NCBI RefSeq assembly: GCF_030694575.1 | Contig: NZ_JAUYUS010000115.1 | Location: 1 to 43,939, forward strand | Length of the DNA: 43,939 bases | Reading direction: 5' to 3' | Source of the DNA: Parvibaculum sp. | Lineage (GTDB): Bacteria; Pseudomonadota; Alphaproteobacteria; Parvibaculales; Parvibaculaceae | Part shown: one piece after another, positions 29,365 to 37,972 of the stretch | Layout of the letters: each line of letters begins with the position of its first letter | Numbering within the stretch: the first letter of the stretch is position 1 | The notes under the pieces: model-generated | Database searches by the model: none | Seen by the model: only the letters and a program-made list of their open reading frames with translations | Told to the model about the DNA's origin: nothing | Position numbers and translations under genes: made by a program

Positions 29365-30225
29365 TCAGGCGCCGGCCACGCGCGGCGCGGTCACCTCGTG
29401 CGGCAGCTCGGCGACGGGTTCCATGTCGTCCCAGCGGCCGACCAGGGCTTGGGTGACGCCCCGGCGGCAGCAGTCCTCGCAATAGGCGGCGAGGGCCTTG
29501 CGGTTGCCGATTTCGCGGATCGTGACCGGCTTGTGATACTCGACAATGACCTCGACGGGGCCGAGACGGAATGCCTCCCAGAGATGCGGGAAAAGTTCCA
29601 TATCGCCATACCAGGCGAAGAAAGGCCGGAAATACCGGCCCATCGGCATGCCGTGGAGCCGGGTATAGGCGACCGATACCGGCTGGACCACAAGGTCGTC
29701 CTCGCGGTCTTCATCGCCATTGACGATGGTGAGCTGGGCGACGCTCATCAGCGCGCTCTTGAAGGAGAGCACGCGGTTGCCATCGCTCGACGTGCCTTCC
29801 GGGAAGAGAACCAGCCGGTCGCCCGCCGCGATGCGGGCATGGATTTCATTGCGCGAATGGGCGGTGCGGGTGCGGCGCTCGCGCTCCACAAAGACGGTGC
29901 GCTGCAGCCGCGCCAGTGTGCCGAAAAACGGCCAGCCGGCGACTTCGCTTTTCGCGACGAAGGAACAGGGTTGAAGGGAGGCGAGAATCGGGATGTCGAG
30001 CCAGGATGTGTGATTGGCCGCGATCAGGCAGGCGCCGCCTTCATGCGGCTGCCCTCGCGTCGTCACACGAATGCCGATCAGTCCGCACAGAAAACGGTGA
30101 TAGCGGTTCGGCAGCGCGCGCGCATAGGGCAGGCGCAGCTTCAAGCCGAGCCATTGCAGCGGCATGAGCAGAACGGCAGAGAGAATAAAGCCCGTCAGCA
30201 GTACGGCTGCACGCGCGGTTGCCAT
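29365..30225 (-). CDS. plsC: 1-acyl-sn-glycerol-3-phosphate acyltransferase
   Basis: A 286-residue enzyme that makes phosphatidic acid. An N-terminal membrane anchor (about residues 5-25) precedes the acyltransferase domain. The HX4D motif is His72...Asp77 (NHTSWLD) and the FPEGTSSDG motif lies near residue 145. The ATG has GGGAG seven bases upstream. It lies 49 bp after fur, probably in the same transcript, and before miaB. Residues 245-260 include a small Cys pair (YCEDCCRRG) that is not part of the core motif. Confidence 0.93.
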   Translation of the reverse strand: MATARAAVLLTGFILSAVLLMPLQWLGLKLRLPYARALPNRYHRFLCGLIGIRVTTRGQPHEGGACLIAANHTSWLDIPILASLQPCSFVAKSEVAGWPFFGTLARLQRTVFVERERRTRTAHSRNEIHARIAAGDRLVLFPEGTSSDGNRVLSFKSALMSVAQLTIVNGDEDREDDLVVQPVSVAYTRLHGMPMGRYFRPFFAWYGDMELFPHLWEAFRLGPVEVIVEYHKPVTIREIGNRKALAAYCEDCCRRGVTQALVGRWDDMEPVAELPHEVTAPRVAGA

Positions 30226-30274
30226 GTGCGTCTCCCGTTCTCCCAGCCGTCGTTCCGGCGAGAGACCATCGTCC

Positions 30275-30778
30275 CTAGTTACTCTTGCCGTCCGGCTTCT
30301 TGTTGCGATTGAGCGGCACGCCGTAGAGCTCCAGGCGATGGTCGACAAGCTCAAAGCCGAGCTCGCGGGCGATGATCTGCTGCAGCCGTTCGATTTCGTC
30401 ATTGTGGAATTCGATGACGCTGCCCGTCTGGAGATCTATCAGATGATCGTGGTGCTCCTCGGGGACCTGTTCGTAGCGCGAGCGGCCGTCGCGAAAATCG
30501 TGACGTTCGAGAATGCCCGCCTCCTCGAAAAGACGAACCGTCCGGTAGACGGTCGCGATCGAGATCTTGCTGTCGACCGCCGCCGCGCGGCGATAGACTT
30601 CTTCCACATCCGGATGATCGTGCGCGACGGAGAGCACGCGTGCAATGACGCGGCGCTGATCCGTCATGCGCATGCCTTTTTCCACGCACAGGTTTTCGAT
30701 CCGTTCGGGATCGTTCTGCGCGTCGTCCGGGCGAAGAGCGGCGGTGGCTGTGGTCTTGTCTGTCATCGCCAGCATCAT
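30275..30778 (-). CDS. fur: Fur-family transcriptional regulator (Fur/Mur type)
   Basis: A 167-residue winged-helix repressor. The DNA-binding part has MRMTDQRRVIARVL and SIATVYRTVRLFEEAGI; the metal site shows HHDH at 109-112 and EFHNDEIE after it. The C-terminal CxxC zinc motifs are absent, as in many alphaproteobacterial Fur/Mur proteins, which often respond to manganese. Two ATGs are possible (30778 used, 30766 alternative); neither has a strong ribosome site. Together with Irr it makes a second Fur homologue in this window. Confidence 0.92.
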   Translation of the reverse strand: MMLAMTDKTTATAALRPDDAQNDPERIENLCVEKGMRMTDQRRVIARVLSVAHDHPDVEEVYRRAAAVDSKISIATVYRTVRLFEEAGILERHDFRDGRSRYEQVPEEHHDHLIDLQTGSVIEFHNDEIERLQQIIARELGFELVDHRLELYGVPLNRNKKPDGKSN

Positions 30779-30863
30779 AGGCCAAGCGCCACCTGCTTGT
30801 CATTAGCGAGCGGCAGAATCCGCCCGCGCTCCTGCCCTATAAAACCCCTCCACGATCAAGGAT

Positions 30864-31355
30864 TTATGACAGGGTCTCCGGAGGCGGCAGGTCGTATCTG
30901 AGGGTACGTGCCGCCACCCGGGAGGCGCCCCGCACATAATAAGCGGGCCGGATGCCGACGAGAACGAAACCGAAGCGCTCGTAGAGACGGATTGCAGCCG
31001 GATTGTCCTCGGCCACTTCCAGGAAAAGAGCCTCGGCCCCGCCCGCCACGGCGCCGGCCGCGGCAGCCTGGAGGAGGCGCCGGCCGAGACCCGATCCGCG
31101 CGCTGCGGGCGCCACGCAGATGGTCAGGATTTCGGCCTCGCCGCCGCCAAGCCGCGCGAGCACGAAACCATCGGGAGTGTCGTCGGGACCAGCCATGCAG
31201 CCAAATGCACCGGGCATCGCGAGGAGGCCGGCGATGGCCGCCTCGTCCCATGCTTCATCGAAGCAAAGCGCATGGAGCGCGGCGAGCCGGGGGACCATGG
31301 ACGCGTCGACGGCGCGGATCGCCGGGCCGCCGGACCGATTTTTCACGGCGGCCAT
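30864..31355 (-). CDS. rimI: Ribosomal-protein-alanine N-acetyltransferase RimI
   Basis: A 163-residue GNAT acetyltransferase. The acetyl-CoA loop is VAPAARGSGLGRRLL, and the RimI-typical EVAEDNPAAIRLYERFGF and RPAYYVRG segments follow. It acetylates the N-terminus of ribosomal protein S18 in known cases. It starts one base after the tsaB stop (TAAG ATG arrangement), with GGTGG upstream, so the two are translationally coupled; tsaB-rimI pairing is widespread. Confidence 0.93.
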   Translation of the reverse strand: MAAVKNRSGGPAIRAVDASMVPRLAALHALCFDEAWDEAAIAGLLAMPGAFGCMAGPDDTPDGFVLARLGGGEAEILTICVAPAARGSGLGRRLLQAAAAGAVAGGAEALFLEVAEDNPAAIRLYERFGFVLVGIRPAYYVRGASRVAARTLRYDLPPPETLS

Positions 31356-31356
31356 C

Positions 31357-32049
31357 TTACGCCACCGCACCGGGATCGAGGCCGCCCGGCAATTTGGCAT
31401 CGGGCGCGCGGATATAAAGGGGCTGCGGCGGCACGCGGAATGCGGCCACGCCCTCCGCCGAGAGCCGCGCCATGGCGATGCGCGCGACGGCGGCGGCGTC
31501 CGGCTGCGGACGCGTATCCGCGAGCCGGATTTCATGGCCGCGTTCCTTCAGCAGGTCCATGAGAAGATGTGAGCCCGTGCCGACCAGAACGAGGGGGCCG
31601 GGCGGCAAATGCGCCGCGACTTCATCGAGATCGGCGAGGAGGGGCCCGGTAAGCGGCATGTGAGCCGCCGAGAAGGCCTGAAGATAGACTTCATGCCGCT
31701 TCGCATCGAAAGACGACACGATGGTTCCGGCCGCCACATCGACCGGCTCGGCAATCGCCTCCAGCGTCGTCACGCCGACCAGCGGCAGGGCGAGCGCGAG
31801 AGCGAGCCCGCGCGCCGCCGCAAGTCCGACGCGGAGCCCCGTGAACGTGCCGGGACCGACGGTGACGGCCAGCGCGTCGAGGTCGCCGAAACCGAGCGCC
31901 GCCTCCGCCAGCAGCGTTTCAAGCGCCGGCATCAACGCTTCCGCGTGACCGCGCGTCCGGAGTTCGAAGACCGACGCCAGTTCGCCGTCGTCATCGCGGA
32001 TGGCGGCGGAAAGCGCGCCTTGCGCGGTATCGAAAGCGAGGATGAGCAA
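31357..32049 (-). CDS. tsaB: tRNA threonylcarbamoyladenosine biosynthesis protein TsaB
   Basis: A 230-residue ASKHA-fold protein that partners TsaD and TsaE in making t6A37. The N-terminal LAFDTAQGALSAAI strand, the GHAEALMPAL segment and VGPGTFTGLRVGLAAARGLA are diagnostic. The start is a TTG (MLILAFDTA), because no ATG or GTG precedes the conserved first strand at a sensible distance and the upstream frame is Arg/Pro-rich. It is followed immediately by rimI. Confidence 0.92.
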   Translation of the reverse strand: MLILAFDTAQGALSAAIRDDDGELASVFELRTRGHAEALMPALETLLAEAALGFGDLDALAVTVGPGTFTGLRVGLAAARGLALALALPLVGVTTLEAIAEPVDVAAGTIVSSFDAKRHEVYLQAFSAAHMPLTGPLLADLDEVAAHLPPGPLVLVGTGSHLLMDLLKERGHEIRLADTRPQPDAAAVARIAMARLSAEGVAAFRVPPQPLYIRAPDAKLPGGLDPGAVA

Positions 32050-32081
32050 GGCGGGAGCGCTCCGTGGCCGGACTATGAGGA

Positions 32082-32675
32082 TCAGAGGATCTTGCAGGCT
32101 TCCTCGAAGGGAAGGCGCGGGCTGCGGCCGAACAGTGCCGAGGGATCGCCATGACCGAGATTGCAGAGGAAGTTCACCTTCACCGTGGTGCCGGCGAAGA
32201 AGGCGTCGTCGACCTTCTTCATGTCGAAGCCCGACATCGGACCACAATCGAGACCGAGAGACCGCGCGGCAATCATGAAATAGGCGCCTTGCAGCGAGCC
32301 GTTGCGGAAGGCCGTCTGCTCGGCCCACTCCTTCGACCAGTTGAACCATGTCTTGGCGTCGGGCGCATGGGGAAAGAGTTCGGGCAGGCGTTCATAGAAT
32401 TCGACATCGTAGCCGAGAATGGCGGTGACGGGCGCCGCCATGGTCTTTTTCAGATTTCCTTCGGAGAGCGCGGGCGCGAGCTTCTCCTTCGCCTCGCTGG
32501 ATTTCACGAAGACGATACGGGCCGGCGAGCAATTGGCGCTGGTCGGACCCCATTTCATCAGATCGTAGAGCTGCTTCAGCGTTTCGTCGGAGACGGGTGC
32601 GTCCGTCCATCCATTATGCGTGCGCGCTTGACGGAAAATGATGTCGAGCGCTTCGTCGCCGAGCTTGCCGCCCAT
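32082..32675 (-). CDS. Nitroreductase family protein, RutE/HadB-like
   Basis: A 197-residue FMN-dependent oxidoreductase. Features of the malonic-semialdehyde-reductase (RutE) branch are the N-terminal [31 protein letters not shown], and [15 protein letters not shown]. It lies 32 bp upstream of tsaB on the same strand. No other pyrimidine-degradation (rut) gene is nearby, so the physiological substrate is open. The ATG has a GAGGAG site nine bases upstream. Confidence 0.88.
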   Translation of the reverse strand: MGGKLGDEALDIIFRQARTHNGWTDAPVSDETLKQLYDLMKWGPTSANCSPARIVFVKSSEAKEKLAPALSEGNLKKTMAAPVTAILGYDVEFYERLPELFPHAPDAKTWFNWSKEWAEQTAFRNGSLQGAYFMIAARSLGLDCGPMSGFDMKKVDDAFFAGTTVKVNFLCNLGHGDPSALFGRSPRLPFEEACKIL

Positions 32676-32780
32676 GGCCTGTCTCCTCGTCTGATTTCAG
32701 TGGGGTATTCGAATTGAACGGCGACACGATAGCGTGTTGGCGCGGCCGGGCCAGACGCAATATCGAACGCGCGGTCAGAT

Positions 32781-33341
32781 TCAGACCTGACGGACTTCGA
32801 CGATCTCGGGGATGTAGTGCTTCAGCATGTTCTCCACGCCGCGCTTCAGCGTGACGGTGGAAGAAGGACAGCCTGCACAGGCACCCTGCATGTTGAGGAA
32901 GACGATGCCCTGCTCATAGCCCTGGAAGGTGATGTCGCCGCCATCCTGTGCGACGGCGGGGCGGACGCGGGTGTCGAGGATTTCCTTGATCTGCGACACG
33001 ATCTCGCCGTCCTCGCCTTCGTGGGCGGCATGGGCGTCGTCGTCGCCGGATGCAGCCGCGAAGAGGATCGGCGCGCCGCCCGTGAAATGCTCCATGATCG
33101 CGCCGAGCAATGCCGGCTTCAGATGCTGCCACTCACCGCCCGACTTGGTGACGGTGATGAAATCGGAGCCGAAGAAAACGCCCGTCACGTTTTCGACGGC
33201 GAACAGGCGCATGGCGAGCGGCGAACGCTCGGCGGCCTCGCGCGTCGGGAAGTCGGCGGCACGGCCCTCGCCCAGAACCTCGCGGCCGGGCAGGAACTTC
33301 AGGGTCGCCGGGTTCGGCGTCGCCTCGGTCTGGATGAACAT
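32781..33341 (-). CDS. NifU-family Fe-S scaffold (Nfu type)
   Basis: A 186-residue protein with an N-terminal Nfu_N domain (FIQTEATPNPATLKFLPG, about 1-90) and a C-terminal NifU domain (about 110-180). The CxxC of CAGCPSSTVTLKRGVE would bind a [4Fe-4S] cluster for transfer to target enzymes such as MiaB in this same gene run. The ATG has AAGGG upstream; five extra codons upstream are not used. Confidence 0.93.
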   Translation of the reverse strand: MFIQTEATPNPATLKFLPGREVLGEGRAADFPTREAAERSPLAMRLFAVENVTGVFFGSDFITVTKSGGEWQHLKPALLGAIMEHFTGGAPILFAAASGDDDAHAAHEGEDGEIVSQIKEILDTRVRPAVAQDGGDITFQGYEQGIVFLNMQGACAGCPSSTVTLKRGVENMLKHYIPEIVEVRQV

Positions 33342-33423
33342 GGAAAACCCTTGCAACTTTCATGGGTTAGCGCCGGGCTGCCGGCGCCGCTTGCGCTATA
33401 GATGGACCGTGGGCGGCCGAGAA

Positions 33424-33930
33424 TCAAGCCAGCGAGCGGATCGCTTCCTCGGTGAGGTTGCCGGGAACAACGGTGACGGGGATCGGGAAAGCCTTTTCGC
33501 TGGCGCTGGCGACCATGGTGACGAGAGGCCCCGGGCCTTCCTTGCCGAGCCCGGCGGCGAGCACGAGGATCGCGATATCCTTGTCCTCCGCGATCAACTG
33601 CATCACCTGTTCGGCGCGTCTGCCTTCGCGGATGATGAGTTCCGGCATGATGCCGGCATATTCGTTGACGTGGGCGGCGAGCCGGTGGAGCAGCTCTTCC
33701 GCCTCCTCGCGCGCCTCTTCCTTCATGATGTTCTGGACGCCGAGCCATTGCTGGGAGGCCTCGCCCGGCTCGATGACGGCGAGAAGCGTCACAACGCCGC
33801 TGGTGTGGCTCGCACGGAGGCTCGCGAAATGGAGGGCGACCTCGGATTCCGGCGTGCCGTCGACGACGACGAGGAACTTGCGCCGTTTGGGCGGCGCGAC
33901 GGGACGGCTCGGTGCTTCGGATTCGCTCAT
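33424..33930 (-). CDS. Universal stress protein (UspA family)
   Basis: A 168-residue cytosolic protein with one Usp domain: RKFLVVVDGTPESEVALHFA at the start, and the ILVLAAGLGKEGPGP and PIPVTVVPG strands at the end. The classical Gly-rich ATP loop is modified, so nucleotide binding is uncertain. The start MSESEAP lacks a good ribosome site; a TTG 12 codons upstream is possible. It lies between the DUF2333 and Nfu genes. Confidence 0.88.
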   Translation of the reverse strand: MSESEAPSRPVAPPKRRKFLVVVDGTPESEVALHFASLRASHTSGVVTLLAVIEPGEASQQWLGVQNIMKEEAREEAEELLHRLAAHVNEYAGIMPELIIREGRRAEQVMQLIAEDKDIAILVLAAGLGKEGPGPLVTMVASASEKAFPIPVTVVPGNLTEEAIRSLA

Positions 33931-33984
33931 GCGGCGGATGCTGCCATTGGCGGGGGCAGCGGGCAAGCGCCGGGTAAAGCCATG

Positions 33985-35049
33985 TTATTTCAGCAGGATA
34001 TTGCTGATTTCACGAAGCTGGGTGCGGGCCCGAAGGAGATAAAAGCCCTGCATCGCGAGGTGATTGGGCTGGAACTGGGCATCCGGCGCGCCGTTCATGA
34101 CCACCCATGGATCGAGCAGCGCAGCCTTGCGGAAGCTCTCGACCATCTCGTTCCAGGGCTTTTGCAGGTTCCGCTCCTTGATGATGGGCGCGAAGTCGGT
34201 GCCGAGCCCTTTCAGGATCATGTAGTAGCCGTAAAGTTTTCCCTTGGTGAGGTAGAAGACGTCGTCGGCACCGGAGTCGAAAAGGCTGCCGGCATCTTCC
34301 GTCAGATGACGGTCGATCAGGGCCGAGGATGAACCGAGATCGGCGGCGAAGCGCTCGATCGTCGCGAGCAGATTGTCGGCGCGGATGTCGTAGTTCGCGC
34401 TGCCGGCGGCGAGACGCGTGTTGTAGTTCATCAGCCGGCGGCGCGCTTCGCGGTATTGGGATTCCGAACTGGCGCGTGGCGCGAGCGAGACGCTCGGATT
34501 CCAGATCCAGACATTGCCGGGATATTGCAGCAGGCCCGCCGCGCGCTGCAGATCGGAATCCGCTTCCGAGGAGCCGCGCGTGCGGCCGAGCTGGTCGGTG
34601 AGTTCGAAGCCGAAGCGCGCCAGCGCGGACATGATGCCCTGCTGGAAATTCGGCATGTTGTCGAGCATGAAGCCCGGCATGAAGAACGGATCGTTCGCCG
34701 TCCAGGCGTTCTCGTTCACTTCGCGGTCGATCAGCGCAACCGCATAGGCGACAGCTTCGCTGCCGCCGGGCTGGAGATCGGCAGCCGAGGGCGCGAAGTC
34801 CGGATCGTCGTCGACCGTGTGAACGATCAGCATGCCGATCGGATAATAAAGCAGGATGACAATGACAATGGCGGCGGCGGCGCGCCAGAGAATGCCGCGC
34901 ATGCCGGGCCTGTCGAGACGCGAGAAGAGGCCGCCGGCCTTCGCCGCGGCGCCTGTGCCGGCGGCTGCGGAAGTGCCATCGCCGGAGCGATACATCCAAC
35001 GGTGACGGAGGCGCTCGCGCATACCGGCAATACGGTCACTGAAGGACAT
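33985..35049 (-). CDS. DUF2333 family inner-membrane protein
   Basis: A 354-residue protein with a basic cytosolic N-terminus, one membrane helix (about 53-76, WRAAAAIVIVILLYYPIGML) and a large, probably periplasmic domain. The family is recognised from VNENAWTANDPFFMPGFMLDNMPNFQQG, here cited by its first residues at about 111, and from the C-terminal LRARTQLREISNILLK. Its function is unknown. A GGAGGA site lies about 11 bases before the ATG. It follows trpS by 85 bp. Confidence 0.85.
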   Translation of the reverse strand: MSFSDRIAGMRERLRHRWMYRSGDGTSAAAGTGAAAKAGGLFSRLDRPGMRGILWRAAAAIVIVILLYYPIGMLIVHTVDDDPDFAPSAADLQPGGSEAVAYAVALIDREVNENAWTANDPFFMPGFMLDNMPNFQQGIMSALARFGFELTDQLGRTRGSSEADSDLQRAAGLLQYPGNVWIWNPSVSLAPRASSESQYREARRRLMNYNTRLAAGSANYDIRADNLLATIERFAADLGSSSALIDRHLTEDAGSLFDSGADDVFYLTKGKLYGYYMILKGLGTDFAPIIKERNLQKPWNEMVESFRKAALLDPWVVMNGAPDAQFQPNHLAMQGFYLLRARTQLREISNILLK

Positions 35050-35134
35050 GGACGGAAACTTCCTCCGGATAATTGTTCTGGCGGGACCCTTATCTAGATG
35101 GGACGCCGCCGCCGCCGATCAAGCGGCGGCCCGC

Positions 35135-36142
35135 TCATATGAAACCGACGATCTCCCGAACGCGTGCGATAACGGGATCGGCGAGGGCACGGGCGCGGAC
35201 GGCGCCCTTCTCCAGAACGTTGTCGATATAGGCGGGGTCGGCCATCAGCCGCTTCATTTCATCCGTGATCGGTGACAGTTTTTCCACCGCGAGGTCGGCG
35301 AGCGCCGGCTTGAAGGCGGAGAATTGCTGGCCGCCATACTGCGCGAGAACCTCTGCCTTCGTCATGCCCGCGAGTGCCGCATAGATGCCGACGAGATTGT
35401 CGGCGCCGGGGCGGCCCTGCAAGCCTTCGACGGTTTCGGGCAGGGCATCGGGATCGGTCTGGGCCTTGCGGATCTTCTTCGCGATGTCGTCGGCGCTGTC
35501 GCGCATGGTGATGCGCGAGTAGTCCGACGGGTCGGACTTCGACATTTTCTTGGTGCCGTCGCGAAGCGACATGACGCGCGTCGCCGGGCCCATGATGAGG
35601 GGTTCGGGCAGCGGGAAGAAATCCTGCGCGCCGAAGTCGTTGTTGAACTTCTGCGCCGTGTCGCGCGCGAGTTCGAGGTGCTGTTTCTGGTCGTCGCCGA
35701 CCGGCACATGGGTCGCGCGATAGACGAGAATGTCAGCCGCCATAAGGATCGGATAGGCGTAGAGGCCGACCGACGCCTTCTCGCGATCCTTGCCCGCCTT
35801 GTCCTTGAACTGCGTCATGCGATTGAGCCAGCCGATGCGGGCGACGCAATTCAGTATCCAGGCAAGCTCGGCATGGGCCGCGACTTTCGACTGGTTGAAA
35901 ATAATGTTCGTGGACGGATCGATGCCCGCCGCGATGTAGGCGGCAGCGACCTCGCGCGTGTTCGCGGCGAGTTCCTTCGGGTCCTGCCAGACGGTGATCG
36001 CGTGCATGTCCACGACGCAGTAGATGCATTCATGCGTCTGCTGCAAACCGACGAAATTGCGGATCGCGCCGAGGTAATTTCCGAGATGCAGATTGCCGGT
36101 CGGCTGCACGCCCGAGAAGACGCGGTTTTGGGGCTTTTCCAT
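35135..36142 (-). CDS. trpS: Tryptophanyl-tRNA synthetase
   Basis: A 335-residue class I synthetase charging tRNA-Trp. The HIGH-type motif is TGNLHLGNY (about 16-24) and the KMSKS motif is [24 protein letters not shown] is also typical. The length is normal. It is the first gene of the leftward housekeeping run. murJ, which often precedes trpS in related genomes, is not here; the upstream region is instead the Pho-box gap and an autotransporter. Confidence 0.96.
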   Translation of the reverse strand: MEKPQNRVFSGVQPTGNLHLGNYLGAIRNFVGLQQTHECIYCVVDMHAITVWQDPKELAANTREVAAAYIAAGIDPSTNIIFNQSKVAAHAELAWILNCVARIGWLNRMTQFKDKAGKDREKASVGLYAYPILMAADILVYRATHVPVGDDQKQHLELARDTAQKFNNDFGAQDFFPLPEPLIMGPATRVMSLRDGTKKMSKSDPSDYSRITMRDSADDIAKKIRKAQTDPDALPETVEGLQGRPGADNLVGIYAALAGMTKAEVLAQYGGQQFSAFKPALADLAVEKLSPITDEMKRLMADPAYIDNVLEKGAVRARALADPVIARVREIVGFI

Positions 36143-36269
36143 AGAAGGACATCCGTCGCGCTGGCCCGAACAAGGGCGAAGTTTCAGCGTGGTTATGCGG
36201 CGGGCGCGCCTCGAAGGCAATGGTGGAAAGGCGGCTCTAGTTGAGAGGGATTCTCATGTTTTAGGCCGT

Positions 36270-36298
36270 CTGTCATCGAACTGTCATTAATATGTCAC
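36270..36298 (+). promoter_or_regulatory. Pho box: three tandem CTGTCAT units
   Basis: CTGTCAT (36270-36276), CTGTCAT (36281-36287) and ATGTCAC (36292-36298) are separated by 4-bp spacers, giving the exact 11-bp period of PhoB binding sites. The repeats point rightward on the plus strand. The 351-bp gap (36143-36493) contains no ORF I can support on that strand, so the target is unclear; a short RNA is one possibility. Confidence 0.75.
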
Positions 36299-36452
36299 AA
36301 AGCATTTTGAGGCCGCTCCCCTCGCCTCGTCGGGCGGTTCGCTGCAGGGGCACCGGGGATAGGGGGGTGGGGACAAACGGCTTTTGAAAAAAAAGTAATC
36401 CCCGCTTTTCGCGACAGGTGCCGCGACCCCTTCCCAAAATTTGCCGTGGACA

Positions 36453-36483
36453 TTTCGACCCTCCCACGGGGGGAGGGTCGAAA
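36453..36483. repeat. GC-rich hairpin after the first autotransporter gene
   Basis: Perfect 13-bp arms at 36453-36465 and 36471-36483 (core CGACCCTCCC / GGGAGGGTCG) with a 5-nt loop begin 10 bp after the autotransporter stop. The hairpin probably marks or protects the 3' end of that mRNA, although no T-run follows on the minus strand. It resembles the hairpin at 15100-15122. Confidence 0.55.
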
Positions 36484-36493
36484 AACTTATCCC

Positions 36494-37972
36494 CTAGAAC
36501 TCGAATCGCAGTTCCGCCCTCAGCCCGTGGTCGCGGGCGTCGGAGGCGTATTCGCCGGCATAGGCGAGGCCGAGAGAGAGGCGGTCGCCGAGCTTCGTCC
36601 CGATGCCTGCATCGAGGGCGAGCGCATTTTCGGAGAGGGGCACGCCACGGACGGTGAAGGGCGTGGCGGGCGCGGAGGCGAAGGCCATGCGCGACGAGGG
36701 ATCGACATCGCCGAAGGCATGGCGCCAGCCGAGCGAGCCGGTGAGCGCGAGCGTCTCCGTTTCGCGCCGCGCGCGGAGGCCGAGGGTCGAGACGCCGATG
36801 GTGTCGCTGGCGCTCGCGACGGTGAGCGCGGCGGGGCCGCCCTGCTCGGTGAAGCCGTCCGTTTCCACCCGGGTGACGGCAAGGCCCGCGAAGGGCGTGA
36901 AGACGATATTGCCTCGCGCGATGTCGGTGGCGGCTTCGACGGCGGCCTGAACCGTGTGGGCGTCGTAATCCGCCGTGAGATTATCCGTCAGTCCACCGAC
37001 GATGACCGTGCGTTCGGTATCGGCCTGCTGGAAGCTGTAGGCGACGATGCCCGAAAGATCGACGAAGCCGAGCTTCGTGCCGCCGTAAGCGGCGGCATGG
37101 AAATTGTCGCTGTCGCCGGAAGAGGTGAGCGCATCGACATCGAAATCGGAACGGCTGTAGCCGAGCGCGACACCGATGCGGCTCGCTTCGCCGACGGATT
37201 TGTCGATGCCGCCAAGGAAACCGACCGAGGAGCGGTCGAGCGAGGCGGCGTTGCCGTCGCCATCCGTCTCGCCGGCGGAGCCGAAGATCTGGCCCCAGAC
37301 ACCGGTGCCCGAAGGCGACGCATCGCCGGCTGCCGGCGCGTAGCCCACCGCCGCCGTCCGCGTGCCCTTGCCGCCGGACAGGGCCCGCAGACGGGCGAGG
37401 AGAGCCTCGCGGATTTGTTGCGCCGAGAAGAAGAAGGATGTGCGGGCGCTCGCATGCGCCTCGCCGGAGAGCGCATCGAAGGCGGCGCGGGCTTCTTCCT
37501 CGGTCATGACGAGAATCTCGTCAAAGATCGCATTGCCCGCGCCGAGATTGTCGGCGGCGCCGGCCGTATTGAACTGGTTGGGCGTCAATGCCACGTCCTG
37601 GAATACCGCCGTCACGTCGAGCGTCAGGAAGACGTTCTGCGCGTCATAGGTGAGCGACGGCGTGAGAAAGGCGAAGTTCGAGGTCACGGCGTCGAAAACG
37701 CCGACGACATCGTTGGCGGTCAGAATTGTGTAAAGCGTGCTCGGCGCATAATCGCCGGCTTCGGCGAAGACACGCACCGTGCCGCCATTGATCGTCGCCT
37801 GATTGTCGACCTGCAGCAGGTCGCTGTTGCCCTGATCGTCGACTTCGACATCGAAGAACGTTCCGGCGGCGAAGGCGACGTTGTCGGCCTGCAGGGTACC
37901 GATCGAATTGCCCGGCGCGACCGCGCCGCCATTCATCACATTGATCGAGCCTGTAACGCTGCCGCTGCCACC
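36494..37972 (-). repeat. Duplicated autotransporter C-terminal half, copy 1
   Basis: From GGSGSV to the stop, this segment is homologous to 41780-43256 at protein and DNA level. Short stretches of about 40 bp are identical, for example those around 36636-36672 and 37625-37665. Outside it the two genes differ. Confidence 0.85.
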
